A stretch of 9,105 bases of DNA, taken from Desulfosporosinus sp. UBA4726. Its GTDB lineage: Bacteria > Bacillota > Desulfitobacteriia > Desulfitobacteriales > Desulfitobacteriaceae. Positions 1 through 6,284 of the stretch are shown one piece after another. Made by a program: the position numbers and the translations under genes. The notes under the pieces are model-generated. The model was given only the letters and a program-made list of their open reading frames with translations, was not told where the DNA came from and ran no database searches. The stretch spans positions 11,832-20,936 of the forward strand of contig DHJG01000241.1 in the NCBI GenBank assembly GCA_002404215.1, in the 5' to 3' direction. The number at the start of each line of letters is the position of its first letter. Within the stretch, counting starts at the first letter, position 1.

Positions 1-56
1 TACCCTTACCCGGGATGGTATTAGAAGAAGATTTGCTATAATAACAACGAAAACAA
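1..56 (+). other. Probable 3' end of an upstream gene (frame ambiguous)
   Basis: The window opens just before a strong terminator, so the first bases probably hold the tail of a + strand gene. Two frames end here. Frame 3 reads PLPGMVLEEDLL and stops with TAA at 39-41. Frame 1 reads YPYPGWY and stops with TAG at 22-24. Neither tail is long enough to assign a family. The first has the composition of an ordinary cytoplasmic C-terminus; the second is aromatic-rich. I cannot choose between them from the sequence, and a gene ending before the window is also possible. Confidence 0.3.
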
Positions 57-83
57 AAAAAGGAAGCAAAAAGCTTCCTTTTT
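57..83 (+). terminator. Rho-independent terminator upstream of rlmI
   Basis: A perfect 11-bp stem pairs 57-67 with 73-83 around a five-A loop. The core is GGAAGC/GCTTCC, flanked by A5 and T5, so the T-run forms part of the stem. On the opposite strand the stem is also followed by a T-rich tract (complement of 50-61), so it could work in both directions. It separates the upstream transcript from rlmI. Confidence 0.85.
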
Positions 84-159
84 GTCGAATTTCACGGTAT
101 ATTTCTAGTAACGATGTCCATCTTATACCAAAGGTTGACCGGAAAGTGAGGAAGACTAA

Positions 160-1431
160 GTGACCATTGCAAAAGCATTTCTCAATAAAAATCGTAAAAA
201 AAGACTAGAACAAGGCCATCCATGGGTGTTTCCCGGTGAAATTGAAAAGATAGAAGGGGAGCCTCAGGGTGGGGATATAATACATATTGTTAATCACGTG
301 GGACATTTTCTGGCCCAGGGATTTTATAATCCGTTATCTCAACTCATCATACGTGTGGTATCCTATTCTGAAGTCGAAGTGGATGAAAGCTTATTCCAGA
401 CTAAAATAGAGCAAGCTTGGAAGCGCCGAAAGTGGTTAGCGGACGTCACATCGTGTCGGGTAGTCCACGGTGAAGCGGATTTTTTGCCAGGGTTAATTAT
501 TGATAAATATGAAGATGTCATAGTTGTCCAGATTCTTTCCCTCGGAATAGAATTGCGCCGTCAATGGGTCTATGATGCGATCACTAAGATTTTTAATCCT
601 CGTGGAATCTATGAGCGAAGTGATGTCCCTGTAAGACGGCTGGAAGGTCTCGAAGAAAGAGAAGGCTTTGTGAGTGAGCCTTTTGATACTAAAGTAACGG
701 TACGTGAAAATGGACTTAGCATTTTGGTGGATGTTGCTGAGGGTCAGAAAACAGGCTATTTCTTTGATCAGCGAGAAAATAGGGCAGCATTGAAGCCTCT
801 AATGACAGGGTGGGGAACCCGCCATGGTATCACAGTAGATGGGGAGGGGTATCCTAGAGATGCAAAAGGGAAAGTAATAAAAAATCCCTTTTGGGATGGT
901 GCCGAGGTGTTGGATTGTTTTTCCCATACCGGTTCGTTCATGTTACATGCCTGTCATTACGGAGCAAAGAAAGTAACTTGTTTAGATATCTCAGAGAAGG
1001 CTGTTGATATGGCTAGAGCGAATGCACTGCTTAATGGATTTCTTCATCGTACTGAATTTGTGGCGGCTAATGCTTTTGATTACTTGCGTGAACAGGTGAA
1101 AGAGAAAAAACTATGGGATATTGTCATTCTTGATCCTCCTGCTTTTGCCAAAAACCGTCAGGCCATAGAAGGAGCGGTGCGAGGCTATAAGGAGATTAAT
1201 CTGCAGGGCATGAAATTGGTTCGTAATGGTGGGATCTTAGTTACAGCATCATGTTCGCACCATTTGAGTGCTGCACGATTTGTGGACATGCTCCAAGATG
1301 CTGCCATAGATGCCCATAAAGTATTGCGGCTTGTCGAATTCAGGCGAGCTGGAAGTGACCATCCTGTGCTTCTGGGGAGTGAAGAAACAGACTACTTAAA
1401 GTTTGCCATGTATGAGGTATTTGATCGCTAA
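160..1431 (+). CDS. rlmI: Class I SAM-dependent 23S rRNA (cytosine-5) methyltransferase, RlmI family
   Basis: Predicted cytoplasmic methyltransferase transferring a methyl group from S-adenosylmethionine to a cytosine C5 of 23S rRNA (m5C1962 in the E. coli family member). The 423-residue protein has an N-terminal PUA-like RNA-binding domain (HPWVF at 20-24), the family signature ERSDVPV at 152-158, and FFDQREN at 201-207. The Rossmann methyltransferase fold carries the SAM loop FSHTGSF (254-260), motif IV DPPAF (325-329) and the nucleophile loop ASCS with Cys365. The start is GTG at 160, preceded by GTGAGG at 146-151. It is longer than the usual roughly 395 residues because of an extra segment at about 215-246, before the SAM loop. 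No terminator lies between it and fur, so readthrough into fur is likely. The family assignment is firm; the exact target base is inferred. Confidence 0.9.
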   Translation: MTIAKAFLNKNRKKRLEQGHPWVFPGEIEKIEGEPQGGDIIHIVNHVGHFLAQGFYNPLSQLIIRVVSYSEVEVDESLFQTKIEQAWKRRKWLADVTSCRVVHGEADFLPGLIIDKYEDVIVVQILSLGIELRRQWVYDAITKIFNPRGIYERSDVPVRRLEGLEEREGFVSEPFDTKVTVRENGLSILVDVAEGQKTGYFFDQRENRAALKPLMTGWGTRHGITVDGEGYPRDAKGKVIKNPFWDGAEVLDCFSHTGSFMLHACHYGAKKVTCLDISEKAVDMARANALLNGFLHRTEFVAANAFDYLREQVKEKKLWDIVILDPPAFAKNRQAIEGAVRGYKEINLQGMKLVRNGGILVTASCSHHLSAARFVDMLQDAAIDAHKVLRLVEFRRAGSDHPVLLGSEETDYLKFAMYEVFDR

Positions 1432-1444
1432 TTTCCACGGGGCC

Positions 1445-1473
1445 TTTACAAAGGAGTAATTTTTTGATATATA
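1445..1473 (+). promoter_or_regulatory. Probable sigma-A promoter of fur with extended -10
   Basis: TTTACA at 1445-1450 (five of six to the -35 consensus) is followed by a 17-bp spacer and TATATA at 1468-1473. A TG at 1465-1466 makes an extended -10 element. Transcription would begin near 1480, after the ATG at 1475. This argues that the longer reading of fur from 1475 is not used and that GTG at 1502 is the start. Confidence 0.55.
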
Positions 1474-1501
1474 AATGGTAATAAATAGAGGAGGGCTAGG
1501 G

Positions 1502-1948
1502 GTGGATAAACAGAAAATGTTTCAACGTATCTGTAGTTTGTTGCGCAATCACTCCTATAAATTAACACCCCAGCGTCAGACAATATTACAAACATTTCTG
1601 GAACATATTGATCGTCATTTAAGCGCTGAAGAGGTCTTTATGCTGGTTAAACACCAAAACCCTGAAATTGGCTTGGCAACAGTTTACCGTACACTTGACA
1701 TATTGGCGGAAATTGGTGTTTTATTAAAGAATGATTTCGGTGATGGACGAAGTCGATATGAGTTTAGTAGAAAAGACGAACATCATCACCATCACCTAAT
1801 TTGTCTGCGTTGTGGAAATGTATCAGAATTTGATGATGATCTACTAGAGTCACTTGAAGCTGTGATCAATAAACGAAATCAGTTCAAAGTGATGGACCAT
1901 GATTTGAAGTTTTATGGATATTGCCATAATTGTGAAGAGACGCTGTAA
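1502..1948 (+). CDS. fur: Ferric uptake regulator family repressor (Fur)
   Basis: Metal-sensing dimeric DNA-binding repressor, expected to control iron uptake genes in the cytoplasm. The 148-residue protein has the Fur winged helix with LTPQRQTIL near 21-29 and the recognition helix region GLATVYRTLDIL at 57-68. The dimerisation domain has five consecutive histidines at 94-98, then LICLRCG, and two CxxC zinc pairs (Cys101/Cys104 and Cys141/Cys144). The acidic DDDLLE segment and the C-terminal half align by eye with Bacillus Fur better than with PerR or Zur, so Fur is preferred; the regulated metal is inferred. I chose GTG 1502 because AGAGGAGGG at 1487-1495 sits 6 bases upstream. The in-frame ATG at 1475 has its nearest purine box 18 bases away and coincides with the promoter. 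Confidence 0.87.
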   Translation: MDKQKMFQRICSLLRNHSYKLTPQRQTILQTFLEHIDRHLSAEEVFMLVKHQNPEIGLATVYRTLDILAEIGVLLKNDFGDGRSRYEFSRKDEHHHHHLICLRCGNVSEFDDDLLESLEAVINKRNQFKVMDHDLKFYGYCHNCEETL

Positions 1949-1965
1949 CAGCGCCTCTTTTTTTT
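1935..1965 (+). terminator. Terminator of fur, with the stop codon in its loop
   Basis: An 11-position stem pairs 1935-1945 with 1949-1959, with one A/C mismatch (1940/1954) and the core CGCTG/CAGCG. The three-base loop is the TAA stop codon of fur (1946-1948). An eight-T run (1958-1965) follows. A ribosome finishing fur would cover the hairpin, so termination may depend on translation ending. Confidence 0.85.
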
Positions 1966-2176
1966 CTTTATTTGGGGCGTATGTGACGGACAAAGTAAGT
2001 ATTACCTTAAATATTTTATGAAAGATAATAAAGAACGAAGGCTGGTATAGATTGAAATCTGACGAGGCAAGCGGATACAGCAACATATTTTTGAGAATTA
2101 CCGCGCAATTAAAAGGCATTTGACGTTCGATTTTAGGAATAACGAGAAGGTGATAGCGTATCGAAGGGAGAAGGAT

Positions 2177-2185
2177 TGGTAAAAT
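2177..2185 (+). promoter_or_regulatory. Possible extended -10 element upstream of the TPR gene
   Basis: TG-G-TAAAAT at 2177-2185 matches an extended -10 (five of six to TATAAT) and is identical to the element upstream of queE at 3462-3470. There is no recognisable -35 at 16-18 bp. Transcription would start near 2192 and give a leader of about 15 bases containing the ribosome binding site AAAGGGG. Confidence 0.33.
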
Positions 2186-2206
2186 AAGTAAAAAGGGGCG
2201 AGGATT

Positions 2207-3373
2207 ATGTCTCTACCTTTGACCTCGGAAGTCAAACAAGAAAGGTCATCTCTCAAAAATTTAAATCTCTGGAATTCTCTTCAAGCCATATGGCATCATC
2301 GGATAGGTAAGAGAGATGAGGCTATTCGGAATTGGGTGGATTTATTAAATCAGGAATCGCCTAAGCCACGTTTTAAGGTGGCGCGTTATTTAATAGAAGC
2401 CCAAGCTTATCAAGAAGTCAGAGATTATTTAGAAGGATTGAGTTGCGACCAAATTGACGATTTAGCGGAAATAAACAACTTGCTTACGCAATGTTATCTT
2501 GGGCAAGGACTTATTCCCCAGGCTAAAGAAAAGATTGAACAGGCAATTCAGACAAAACCTCAGAACGCAACTTATTGGGACCTGCTCGCGGATTGTTATT
2601 TAGAACAAGGAGATTGGCAAGCGGCAACTCGGGCTCTGGACAATTCACTGCGAGCAGCTCCCAAGAACCCTGAAACTATTTATCGTCTTGGGATTATTTA
2701 TGCCTATCATGGTGAATATTTGGAAGCCTTAAGGTGTTTCCAAGGTAGTTGTCAACTTCGGCCACGGCAATCATTATATTGGGAAATGAAGGCGGAAATG
2801 CATTTGCATTTAGATCAGTTGTCAGATGCTTGCACAAGCTTTGATAAAGCATTACGCTATGGAGGGACCCCAGATATAGCGGCTAGGCTTGCGTACTGTT
2901 ATATCCAAAGCGGTCAGGTTAAAAAAGGAATTCAGTATTATGAATTTACTCTCAAGTATGAACCGGATCACTATGATGCATTAAGTAATTTAGCGGCTGT
3001 CTATCAGAACAAGGATCGCTCTCTTGACGCTTTAAAGTTGTTAGAACGCGCTAAAAACATTTATTCGAATGATCCAATTCTACTTAATAACTTAGCCTAT
3101 ACCTTGGTTCATCTGGGGCGCGTTAGAAAGGCGCAAGAGTATTATCATGAAGCTTTAGAGTTGGCACCCAACCATCCGCTCATTCTTTACAATTTAAGTG
3201 TTTGTTTAGCTCGCAAAGGGAATTGGCAGGAGGGAATTGATTGGTTGAACAAACTTATGGAAATAGACCCTCATCATTCAGCGGGATGGGCTTTGTTAGG
3301 GACTATTTACGACCAAATCGAAAATTATGATACAGCAATTGATTGTTTTAATAAAGCATTAAAATTAGCATAA
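2207..3373 (+). CDS. Tetratricopeptide repeat (TPR) protein
   Basis: A 388-residue protein made almost entirely of TPR helices, so probably a protein-binding scaffold. Its partner cannot be read from the sequence. After an N-terminal helical segment (about 1-85, itself with degenerate TPR character), nine consecutive 33-34 residue units can be laid out: about 87-120, 121-154, 155-188, 189-221, 222-254, 255-288, 289-322, 323-356 and 357-388. The motif L--Y---G---A---Y--AL---P is clearest in units 121-188 and 289-322. There is no signal peptide, membrane helix or catalytic domain, so it is probably cytoplasmic. AAAGGGG at about 2193-2198 lies 8 bases before the ATG. It is bounded by a gap upstream and its own terminator downstream, so it is likely transcribed alone. 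The fold is certain; the function is unknown. Confidence 0.85.
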   Translation: MSLPLTSEVKQERSSLKNLNLWNSLQAIWHHRIGKRDEAIRNWVDLLNQESPKPRFKVARYLIEAQAYQEVRDYLEGLSCDQIDDLAEINNLLTQCYLGQGLIPQAKEKIEQAIQTKPQNATYWDLLADCYLEQGDWQAATRALDNSLRAAPKNPETIYRLGIIYAYHGEYLEALRCFQGSCQLRPRQSLYWEMKAEMHLHLDQLSDACTSFDKALRYGGTPDIAARLAYCYIQSGQVKKGIQYYEFTLKYEPDHYDALSNLAAVYQNKDRSLDALKLLERAKNIYSNDPILLNNLAYTLVHLGRVRKAQEYYHEALELAPNHPLILYNLSVCLARKGNWQEGIDWLNKLMEIDPHHSAGWALLGTIYDQIENYDTAIDCFNKALKLA

Positions 3374-3376
3374 TCT

Positions 3377-3405
3377 AGAGGAGCGCACAGCGCTTCTCTT
3401 TCTTT
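3377..3405 (+). terminator. Rho-independent terminator of the TPR gene
   Basis: A ten-bp stem, AGAGGAGCGC (3377-3386) with GCGCTTCTCT (3390-3399), encloses the loop ACA and has one G-T wobble. The pyrimidine tract TTTCTTT follows. It begins four bases after the TPR stop codon and separates that gene from the queE operon. Confidence 0.75.
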
Positions 3406-3416
3406 ACATTACTCAA

Positions 3417-3445
3417 TTGAATTATAGTTTCTGATAGGTTATGTT
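3417..3445 (+). promoter_or_regulatory. Possible upstream promoter of the queE operon
   Basis: TTGAAT at 3417-3422 and TATGTT at 3440-3445 are separated by exactly 17 bases, each matching four of six consensus bases. If used, transcription starts near 3452 with a leader of about 55 bases. It competes with the stronger -10 just downstream; both could be used. Confidence 0.35.
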
Positions 3446-3470
3446 CTTTTGTAAATAATAATGGTAAAAT
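3442..3470 (+). promoter_or_regulatory. Probable promoter of the queE-folE-surE operon, extended -10
   Basis: TG-G-TAAAAT at 3462-3470 is an extended -10 (five of six). The hexamer at the 17-bp position, TGTTCT (3442-3447), is a poor -35, as is common for extended -10 promoters. Transcription would begin near 3477. The ATG at 3461 lies inside the element, so it cannot be the translation start from this promoter. No preQ1 riboswitch is seen in the leader. Confidence 0.45.
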
Positions 3471-3505
3471 ACATAGTGTTAGTCAATTTGCTAGAGAGGT
3501 TAGTT

Positions 3506-4237
3506 ATGCTAAAATTACCAATTACAGAAATTTTCTCGTCGATTCAAGGGGAAGGTCCTTACGTCGGAGTCAGACAAATTTTTCTTCGCCTGCCAAAGTG
3601 CAACCTAATATGTCCGTATTGTGATACAGAGACAACGATACCGCCAGAGTTTCGAATAGAGACAGTTCCCGGTTCACACCAGTTTAACGTCATGGAAAAT
3701 CCCGTGCCTATAGATAAGCTTCTAGAGGTTCTCCAAATCTATGATTTTTCACAACATCACTCCCTGAGTGTCACAGGAGGTGAGCCCCTTCTTTGGTCGA
3801 ATGAACTGATGGTTTTATTTCCTCTTATAAAGCAAAAAGGTTTGAAGATTTATCTTGAAACCAATGGAACCTTGCCAGAGCAACTCCTGCATGTTTTGCC
3901 GATGGTTGATGTGATCAGCATGGATATTAAGTTACCATTTAATGGCCAGACCTTTTGGGATGTTCATGAATCATTTCTGCGATATAGCCATCAAAAAGAA
4001 GTGTTTGTCAAGATAGTCGTTCATGTGGAAACTACCCTGAACGATCTTCGAGAAGCTCGTGACTTGGTTGCCAGAGTTGACCCATCCATAGTAACGATTC
4101 TTCAACCTGTAACAACAACACAAGGTGTTAATACACCTAACCCTTACCAACTTTTAGAATGGCAAAGCCTGTTTTTGCAGAAACTAATCAATGTTAGAGT
4201 TATTCCTCAAACACACATTATTATGGGACAACTTTAG
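3506..4237 (+). CDS. queE: 7-carboxy-7-deazaguanine synthase (radical SAM), QueE
   Basis: Radical SAM enzyme converting 6-carboxy-5,6,7,8-tetrahydropterin to 7-carboxy-7-deazaguanine, the committed ring-contraction step toward queuosine. The 243-residue protein begins MLKLPITEIFSSIQGEG, the usual QueE N-terminus with QGEGP at 14-18. It carries the CxxxCxxC cluster motif at Cys32, Cys36 and Cys39 (CNLICPYC) for the 4Fe-4S cluster, and TGGEP at 90-94 for SAM binding. I chose ATG 3506 because AGAGAGG at 3493-3499 precedes it by 6 bases. The in-frame ATG at 3461 lacks a binding site, falls in the promoter, and would add 15 residues foreign to the family. It is first in an operon with folE (41-base gap), which makes the pterin precursor. 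queD and queC are not in the window. Confidence 0.9.
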   Translation: MLKLPITEIFSSIQGEGPYVGVRQIFLRLPKCNLICPYCDTETTIPPEFRIETVPGSHQFNVMENPVPIDKLLEVLQIYDFSQHHSLSVTGGEPLLWSNELMVLFPLIKQKGLKIYLETNGTLPEQLLHVLPMVDVISMDIKLPFNGQTFWDVHESFLRYSHQKEVFVKIVVHVETTLNDLREARDLVARVDPSIVTILQPVTTTQGVNTPNPYQLLEWQSLFLQKLINVRVIPQTHIIMGQL

Positions 4238-4278
4238 ATTACTTAACAGAGAGGCTTAAAAAAAGGGGGAGAAATATT

Positions 4279-4854
4279 TTGGGGATGGATACAGAAAAAA
4301 TTGAACAAGCAGTTTTAATGATTCTGGAGGCTATAGGTGAAGATCCTACACGTGAAGGGCTTTTGGATACACCAAAGCGTGTAGCAAGGATGTATGCGGA
4401 GGTATTTGGTGGACTGCATGAAGATCCTAGTGAACATTTAAAAGTTCAATTTTCAGTAGAAGATCATGAAGAGATGGTGCTCATTAAGGATATTGCGGTT
4501 TACTCTATGTGTGAACATCATCTTGTTCCATTTTATGGGAAAGCTCACGTTGCTTATGTCCCCCGTAAAGGAAAGGTTACAGGACTGTCAAAACTAGCTC
4601 GTGTAGTCTCTGGATTTGCTCGTAGACCGCAGCTTCAAGAACGATTAACGTCGCAAATCGCAGATTCTATAATGGAAGTACTAGATCCACTTGGCGTGTT
4701 GGTTGTCATTGAAGCAGAGCATATGTGTATGACGATGCGTGGCGTCAAGAAAGCAGGAGCAGAAACAGTAACTTCTGCAGTACGGGGAATATTTAAGTCC
4801 AATCGTACTACTCGAGCTGAAGCATTTTCTCTGATACAAGGGAACAAACGCTAA
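4279..4854 (+). CDS. folE: GTP cyclohydrolase I, FolE
   Basis: Zinc enzyme opening GTP to 7,8-dihydroneopterin triphosphate, the shared first step of folate and queuosine synthesis. The 191-residue protein is of normal family length. It shows TREGLLDTPKRVARMY near 24-39, the zinc and active-site block MCEHHLVPF with Cys78, His80 and His81, and GLSKLARVV at 102-110. The third zinc ligand is Cys150 in EHMCMTMRG. The complete ligand set (Cys78, His81, Cys150) indicates a zinc-dependent, type IA enzyme. TTG at 4279 is preferred as the start because AAAGGGGGAG ends 7 bases before it; the ATG at 4285 would be 13 bases away. It follows queE without a terminator and precedes the DUF4264 gene by 13 bases. 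That context suggests it serves queuosine synthesis at least in part. Confidence 0.94.
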   Translation: MGMDTEKIEQAVLMILEAIGEDPTREGLLDTPKRVARMYAEVFGGLHEDPSEHLKVQFSVEDHEEMVLIKDIAVYSMCEHHLVPFYGKAHVAYVPRKGKVTGLSKLARVVSGFARRPQLQERLTSQIADSIMEVLDPLGVLVVIEAEHMCMTMRGVKKAGAETVTSAVRGIFKSNRTTRAEAFSLIQGNKR

Positions 4855-4867
4855 GAAAGAGGTAATC

Positions 4868-5062
4868 ATGGACCAGCAGCAGACGAATCCAACGGATCGT
4901 CAAGGGAAAATAGAACTTATTGCAACCCAGAGACTTAGTGTGAATGGCGAACTTTATAAGGTTGTGGATTTTCTGAATAAAAATTTAAGAGAGCATCGAC
5001 TAATGTTTGGATTGACCAAAAAAGAGGATACCATGGTGATTTCTGTCTATGAAGTGGAGTGA
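4868..5062 (+). CDS. Small DUF4264 / YpmA-like protein
   Basis: A 64-residue protein with no catalytic motif, signal peptide or membrane helix. The segment ELYKVVDFLNKNLREHRLMFGL (residues 28-49, split here only by eye) followed by a short C-terminal strand (MVISVYEVE) resembles the YpmA/DUF4264 family of small Firmicutes proteins, whose function is not established. The N-terminal 15 residues (Gln/Asn-rich) look disordered. AAAGAGG at 4856-4862 gives a good ribosome binding site 5 bases before the ATG. It sits between folE (13-base gap) and surE (14-base gap), so it is surely co-transcribed and translated. The family call is from memory of the sequence pattern; coding status is firm. Confidence 0.8.
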   Translation: MDQQQTNPTDRQGKIELIATQRLSVNGELYKVVDFLNKNLREHRLMFGLTKKEDTMVISVYEVE

Positions 5063-5076
5063 TTTGGGGGAATAGT

Positions 5077-5829
5077 ATGCACATTTTACTGACCAATGAT
5101 GACGGTTATAATGCACTAGGCATCCAGACTTTATATCGTATCCTCAGATCGCACACAAGCCATGACATTAGTATTGTTGCCCCTGAAGGTCAACGTTCAG
5201 CAACAGGGCACTCCATAACGTTGTTTCAGCCTTTATTTATAGCGGAGCACAATCTCGAAGGACAGCAAAAGGGATACACTGTTAGTGGAACGCCCTCTGA
5301 TTGTGTAAAACTTGCAATTCAAGGTGGGCTTATCGCTAAGCCTGATCTTGTAATTTCTGGTATCAATCAAGGCCCTAACCTAGGGACCGATATTTTTTAT
5401 TCGGGAACTGTTTCTGCAGCAATGGAAGGCGTTTTGCTTGGAGTTCCTTCAATGGCACTATCTCTAGCTAGTTATGAGTACCTGAATTTCGAACCAGCCG
5501 CAACATATATGGCGGAGCAATTAGATTTTATTGTAAAACACCATCAAAATGGATTAATGAACATAAATTTTCCAGGCAAGCCTCAGATAGAGTGGCAGGG
5601 CGTTAAAGTGACAAAGCTAGGAAAAGCTGTCTATGAAAATGTCTTCGAACGACGTATTGACCCCCATGGAAGAACTTATTTTTGGCAGTGTGGGAATTTA
5701 ACGCAAGACCTTGAAGCTGATACGGATTTACGCGCAATACAGGAGGATTATATTTCTATAACCCCCATGCATAGTGATTTATCAGATTTCGAACGTCTTC
5801 AGTCATGGCAGACTATCTTTAATAAATAA
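5077..5829 (+). CDS. surE: 5'/3'-nucleotidase SurE
   Basis: Metal-dependent phosphatase of the SurE family, acting on nucleoside 5'- and 3'-monophosphates and, in some members, short polyphosphate. The 250-residue protein is of typical length. It begins MHILLTNDDG, with metal ligands Asp8 and Asp9. It continues with APEGQRSATGHSIT (Ser41 as likely ligand), SGTPSDCVKLA at 70-80, and SGINQGPNLG with Asn97 as the fourth ligand. ATG 5077 is chosen because the family starts exactly here and TTGGGGG lies 6 bases upstream. A GTG at 5059 overlapping the preceding TGA would add six residues without a good binding site. It is last in the queE-folE-DUF4264-surE operon. The large inverted repeat at 5882-5938 probably ends the transcript. 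Confidence 0.93.
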   Translation: MHILLTNDDGYNALGIQTLYRILRSHTSHDISIVAPEGQRSATGHSITLFQPLFIAEHNLEGQQKGYTVSGTPSDCVKLAIQGGLIAKPDLVISGINQGPNLGTDIFYSGTVSAAMEGVLLGVPSMALSLASYEYLNFEPAATYMAEQLDFIVKHHQNGLMNINFPGKPQIEWQGVKVTKLGKAVYENVFERRIDPHGRTYFWQCGNLTQDLEADTDLRAIQEDYISITPMHSDLSDFERLQSWQTIFNK

Positions 5830-5881
5830 TATAACTTAGAGTCGAAGTATCTTCGTTACACTGCTGGAGCCTCACATACTT

Positions 5882-5938
5882 ATTAAATCCAACATAAAGG
5901 AGTACAGAAATTCTGTACTCCTTTATGTTGGATTTGAT
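5882..5938. terminator. 25-bp perfect inverted repeat, probable bidirectional terminator
   Basis: Bases 5885-5909 and 5911-5935 are exact reverse complements with a single A between them. One wobble and two more pairs extend the pairing to 5882-5938. The loop in RNA must open to about five bases (GAAATTC region). It lies between convergent surE and sasP and touches the last base of the sasP stop codon, which fits a shared terminator. However, neither side has more than three Ts after the stem, so a mobile palindromic element is an alternative. Confidence 0.6.
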
Positions 5939-6165
5939 TAAAGAGATGTTTCTTTTAAGGATTCTTTTGCCCTGCGAATCATAGTTTTAACCATACTTCC
6001 ACCAATTCGACCTCCCACATGACCACATTCGCGAGACGTCATATTTCCCCATCCCTCAGACTCGATTTTTGAGCTTAAGCCTAATTCATCCGCAACCTCA
6101 TATTTGAATTGATCTAACACAGAGCGGGGCAGAATATCACTACCGTTACGATTTTTTCGACTCAT
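5938..6165 (-). CDS. Alpha/beta-type small acid-soluble spore protein (SASP)
   Basis: DNA-binding protein that coats spore DNA and is degraded at germination. The 75-residue protein has YEVADELGL near 21-29, matching the germination protease (GPR) cleavage region. The conserved DNA-binding block GWGNMTSRECGHVGGRIGG-MVKTMIRRA occupies about 38-65. Its presence shows an endospore former. The start is ATG at 6165 (MSRKNRNGS), preceded on the - strand by GAGGAGA with about 8 bases spacing. The open frame extends upstream to 6213, but those 16 residues overlap the predicted -10 and are foreign to the family. It is a single-gene transcript, convergent with surE, and probably expressed in the forespore under sigma-G. 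Confidence 0.93.
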   Translation of the reverse strand: MSRKNRNGSDILPRSVLDQFKYEVADELGLSSKIESEGWGNMTSRECGHVGGRIGGSMVKTMIRRAKESLKETSL

Positions 6166-6201
6166 AATGAATCTCCTCTCATCTGTATTTAGGGACAATT
6201 G

Positions 6202-6231
6202 TAGTATTCGCATTTATTGAGAAGTTTATAG
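6202..6231 (-). promoter_or_regulatory. Probable sigma-G promoter of the SASP gene
   Basis: Read on the - strand, CTATA (6231-6227) and AATACTA (6208-6202) are 18 bases apart. Each has one mismatch to the sigma-G consensus (GHATR and CATWHTA). Transcription would begin about 30 bases before the ATG at 6165. This fits the known forespore expression of SASP genes and supports the short start. Confidence 0.55.
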
Positions 6232-6284
6232 TATTGAAATTCTGGGTAGAAATATGTCTTTTTGTAAACGGAGGAAGTTATAGG

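Noticed and set aside
1443..1454. Small hairpin CCTTT-AC-AAAGG between rlmI and fur
   Set aside because: Only five pairs with a two-base loop, overlapping the -35 of fur; no structural role is supported.
1461..1490. Fur box overlapping the fur promoter (autoregulation)
   Set aside because: The region is AT-rich with a GATATA start, but it does not give a convincing 7-1-7 inverted repeat or three GATAAT hexamers.
1850..2119. Minus-strand open frame over the end of fur and the following gap
   Set aside because: It runs antisense to the fur 3' end and terminator, with no ribosome binding site or family resemblance; a shadow frame.
2111..2140. Sigma-H or sigma-A promoter upstream of the TPR gene (AAAGGCATT / TTGACG with TAGGAAT)
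   Set aside because: Spacing is wrong for sigma-A, and for sigma-H both boxes carry a mismatch with a 13-base spacer; not enough to call.
3400..3505. preQ1 riboswitch in the queE leader
   Set aside because: No preQ1-I style hairpin with a C-rich loop and A-rich tail that could overlap the ribosome binding site; the leader is short and AT-rich.
4635..4869. Two minus-strand frames antisense to folE
   Set aside because: They overlap the conserved zinc-ligand end of FolE and lack ribosome binding sites.
5843..5855. Hairpin CGAAG-TAT-CTTCG after surE as a terminator
   Set aside because: Only five pairs with no T-run; the large inverted repeat at 5882-5938 is a better candidate.
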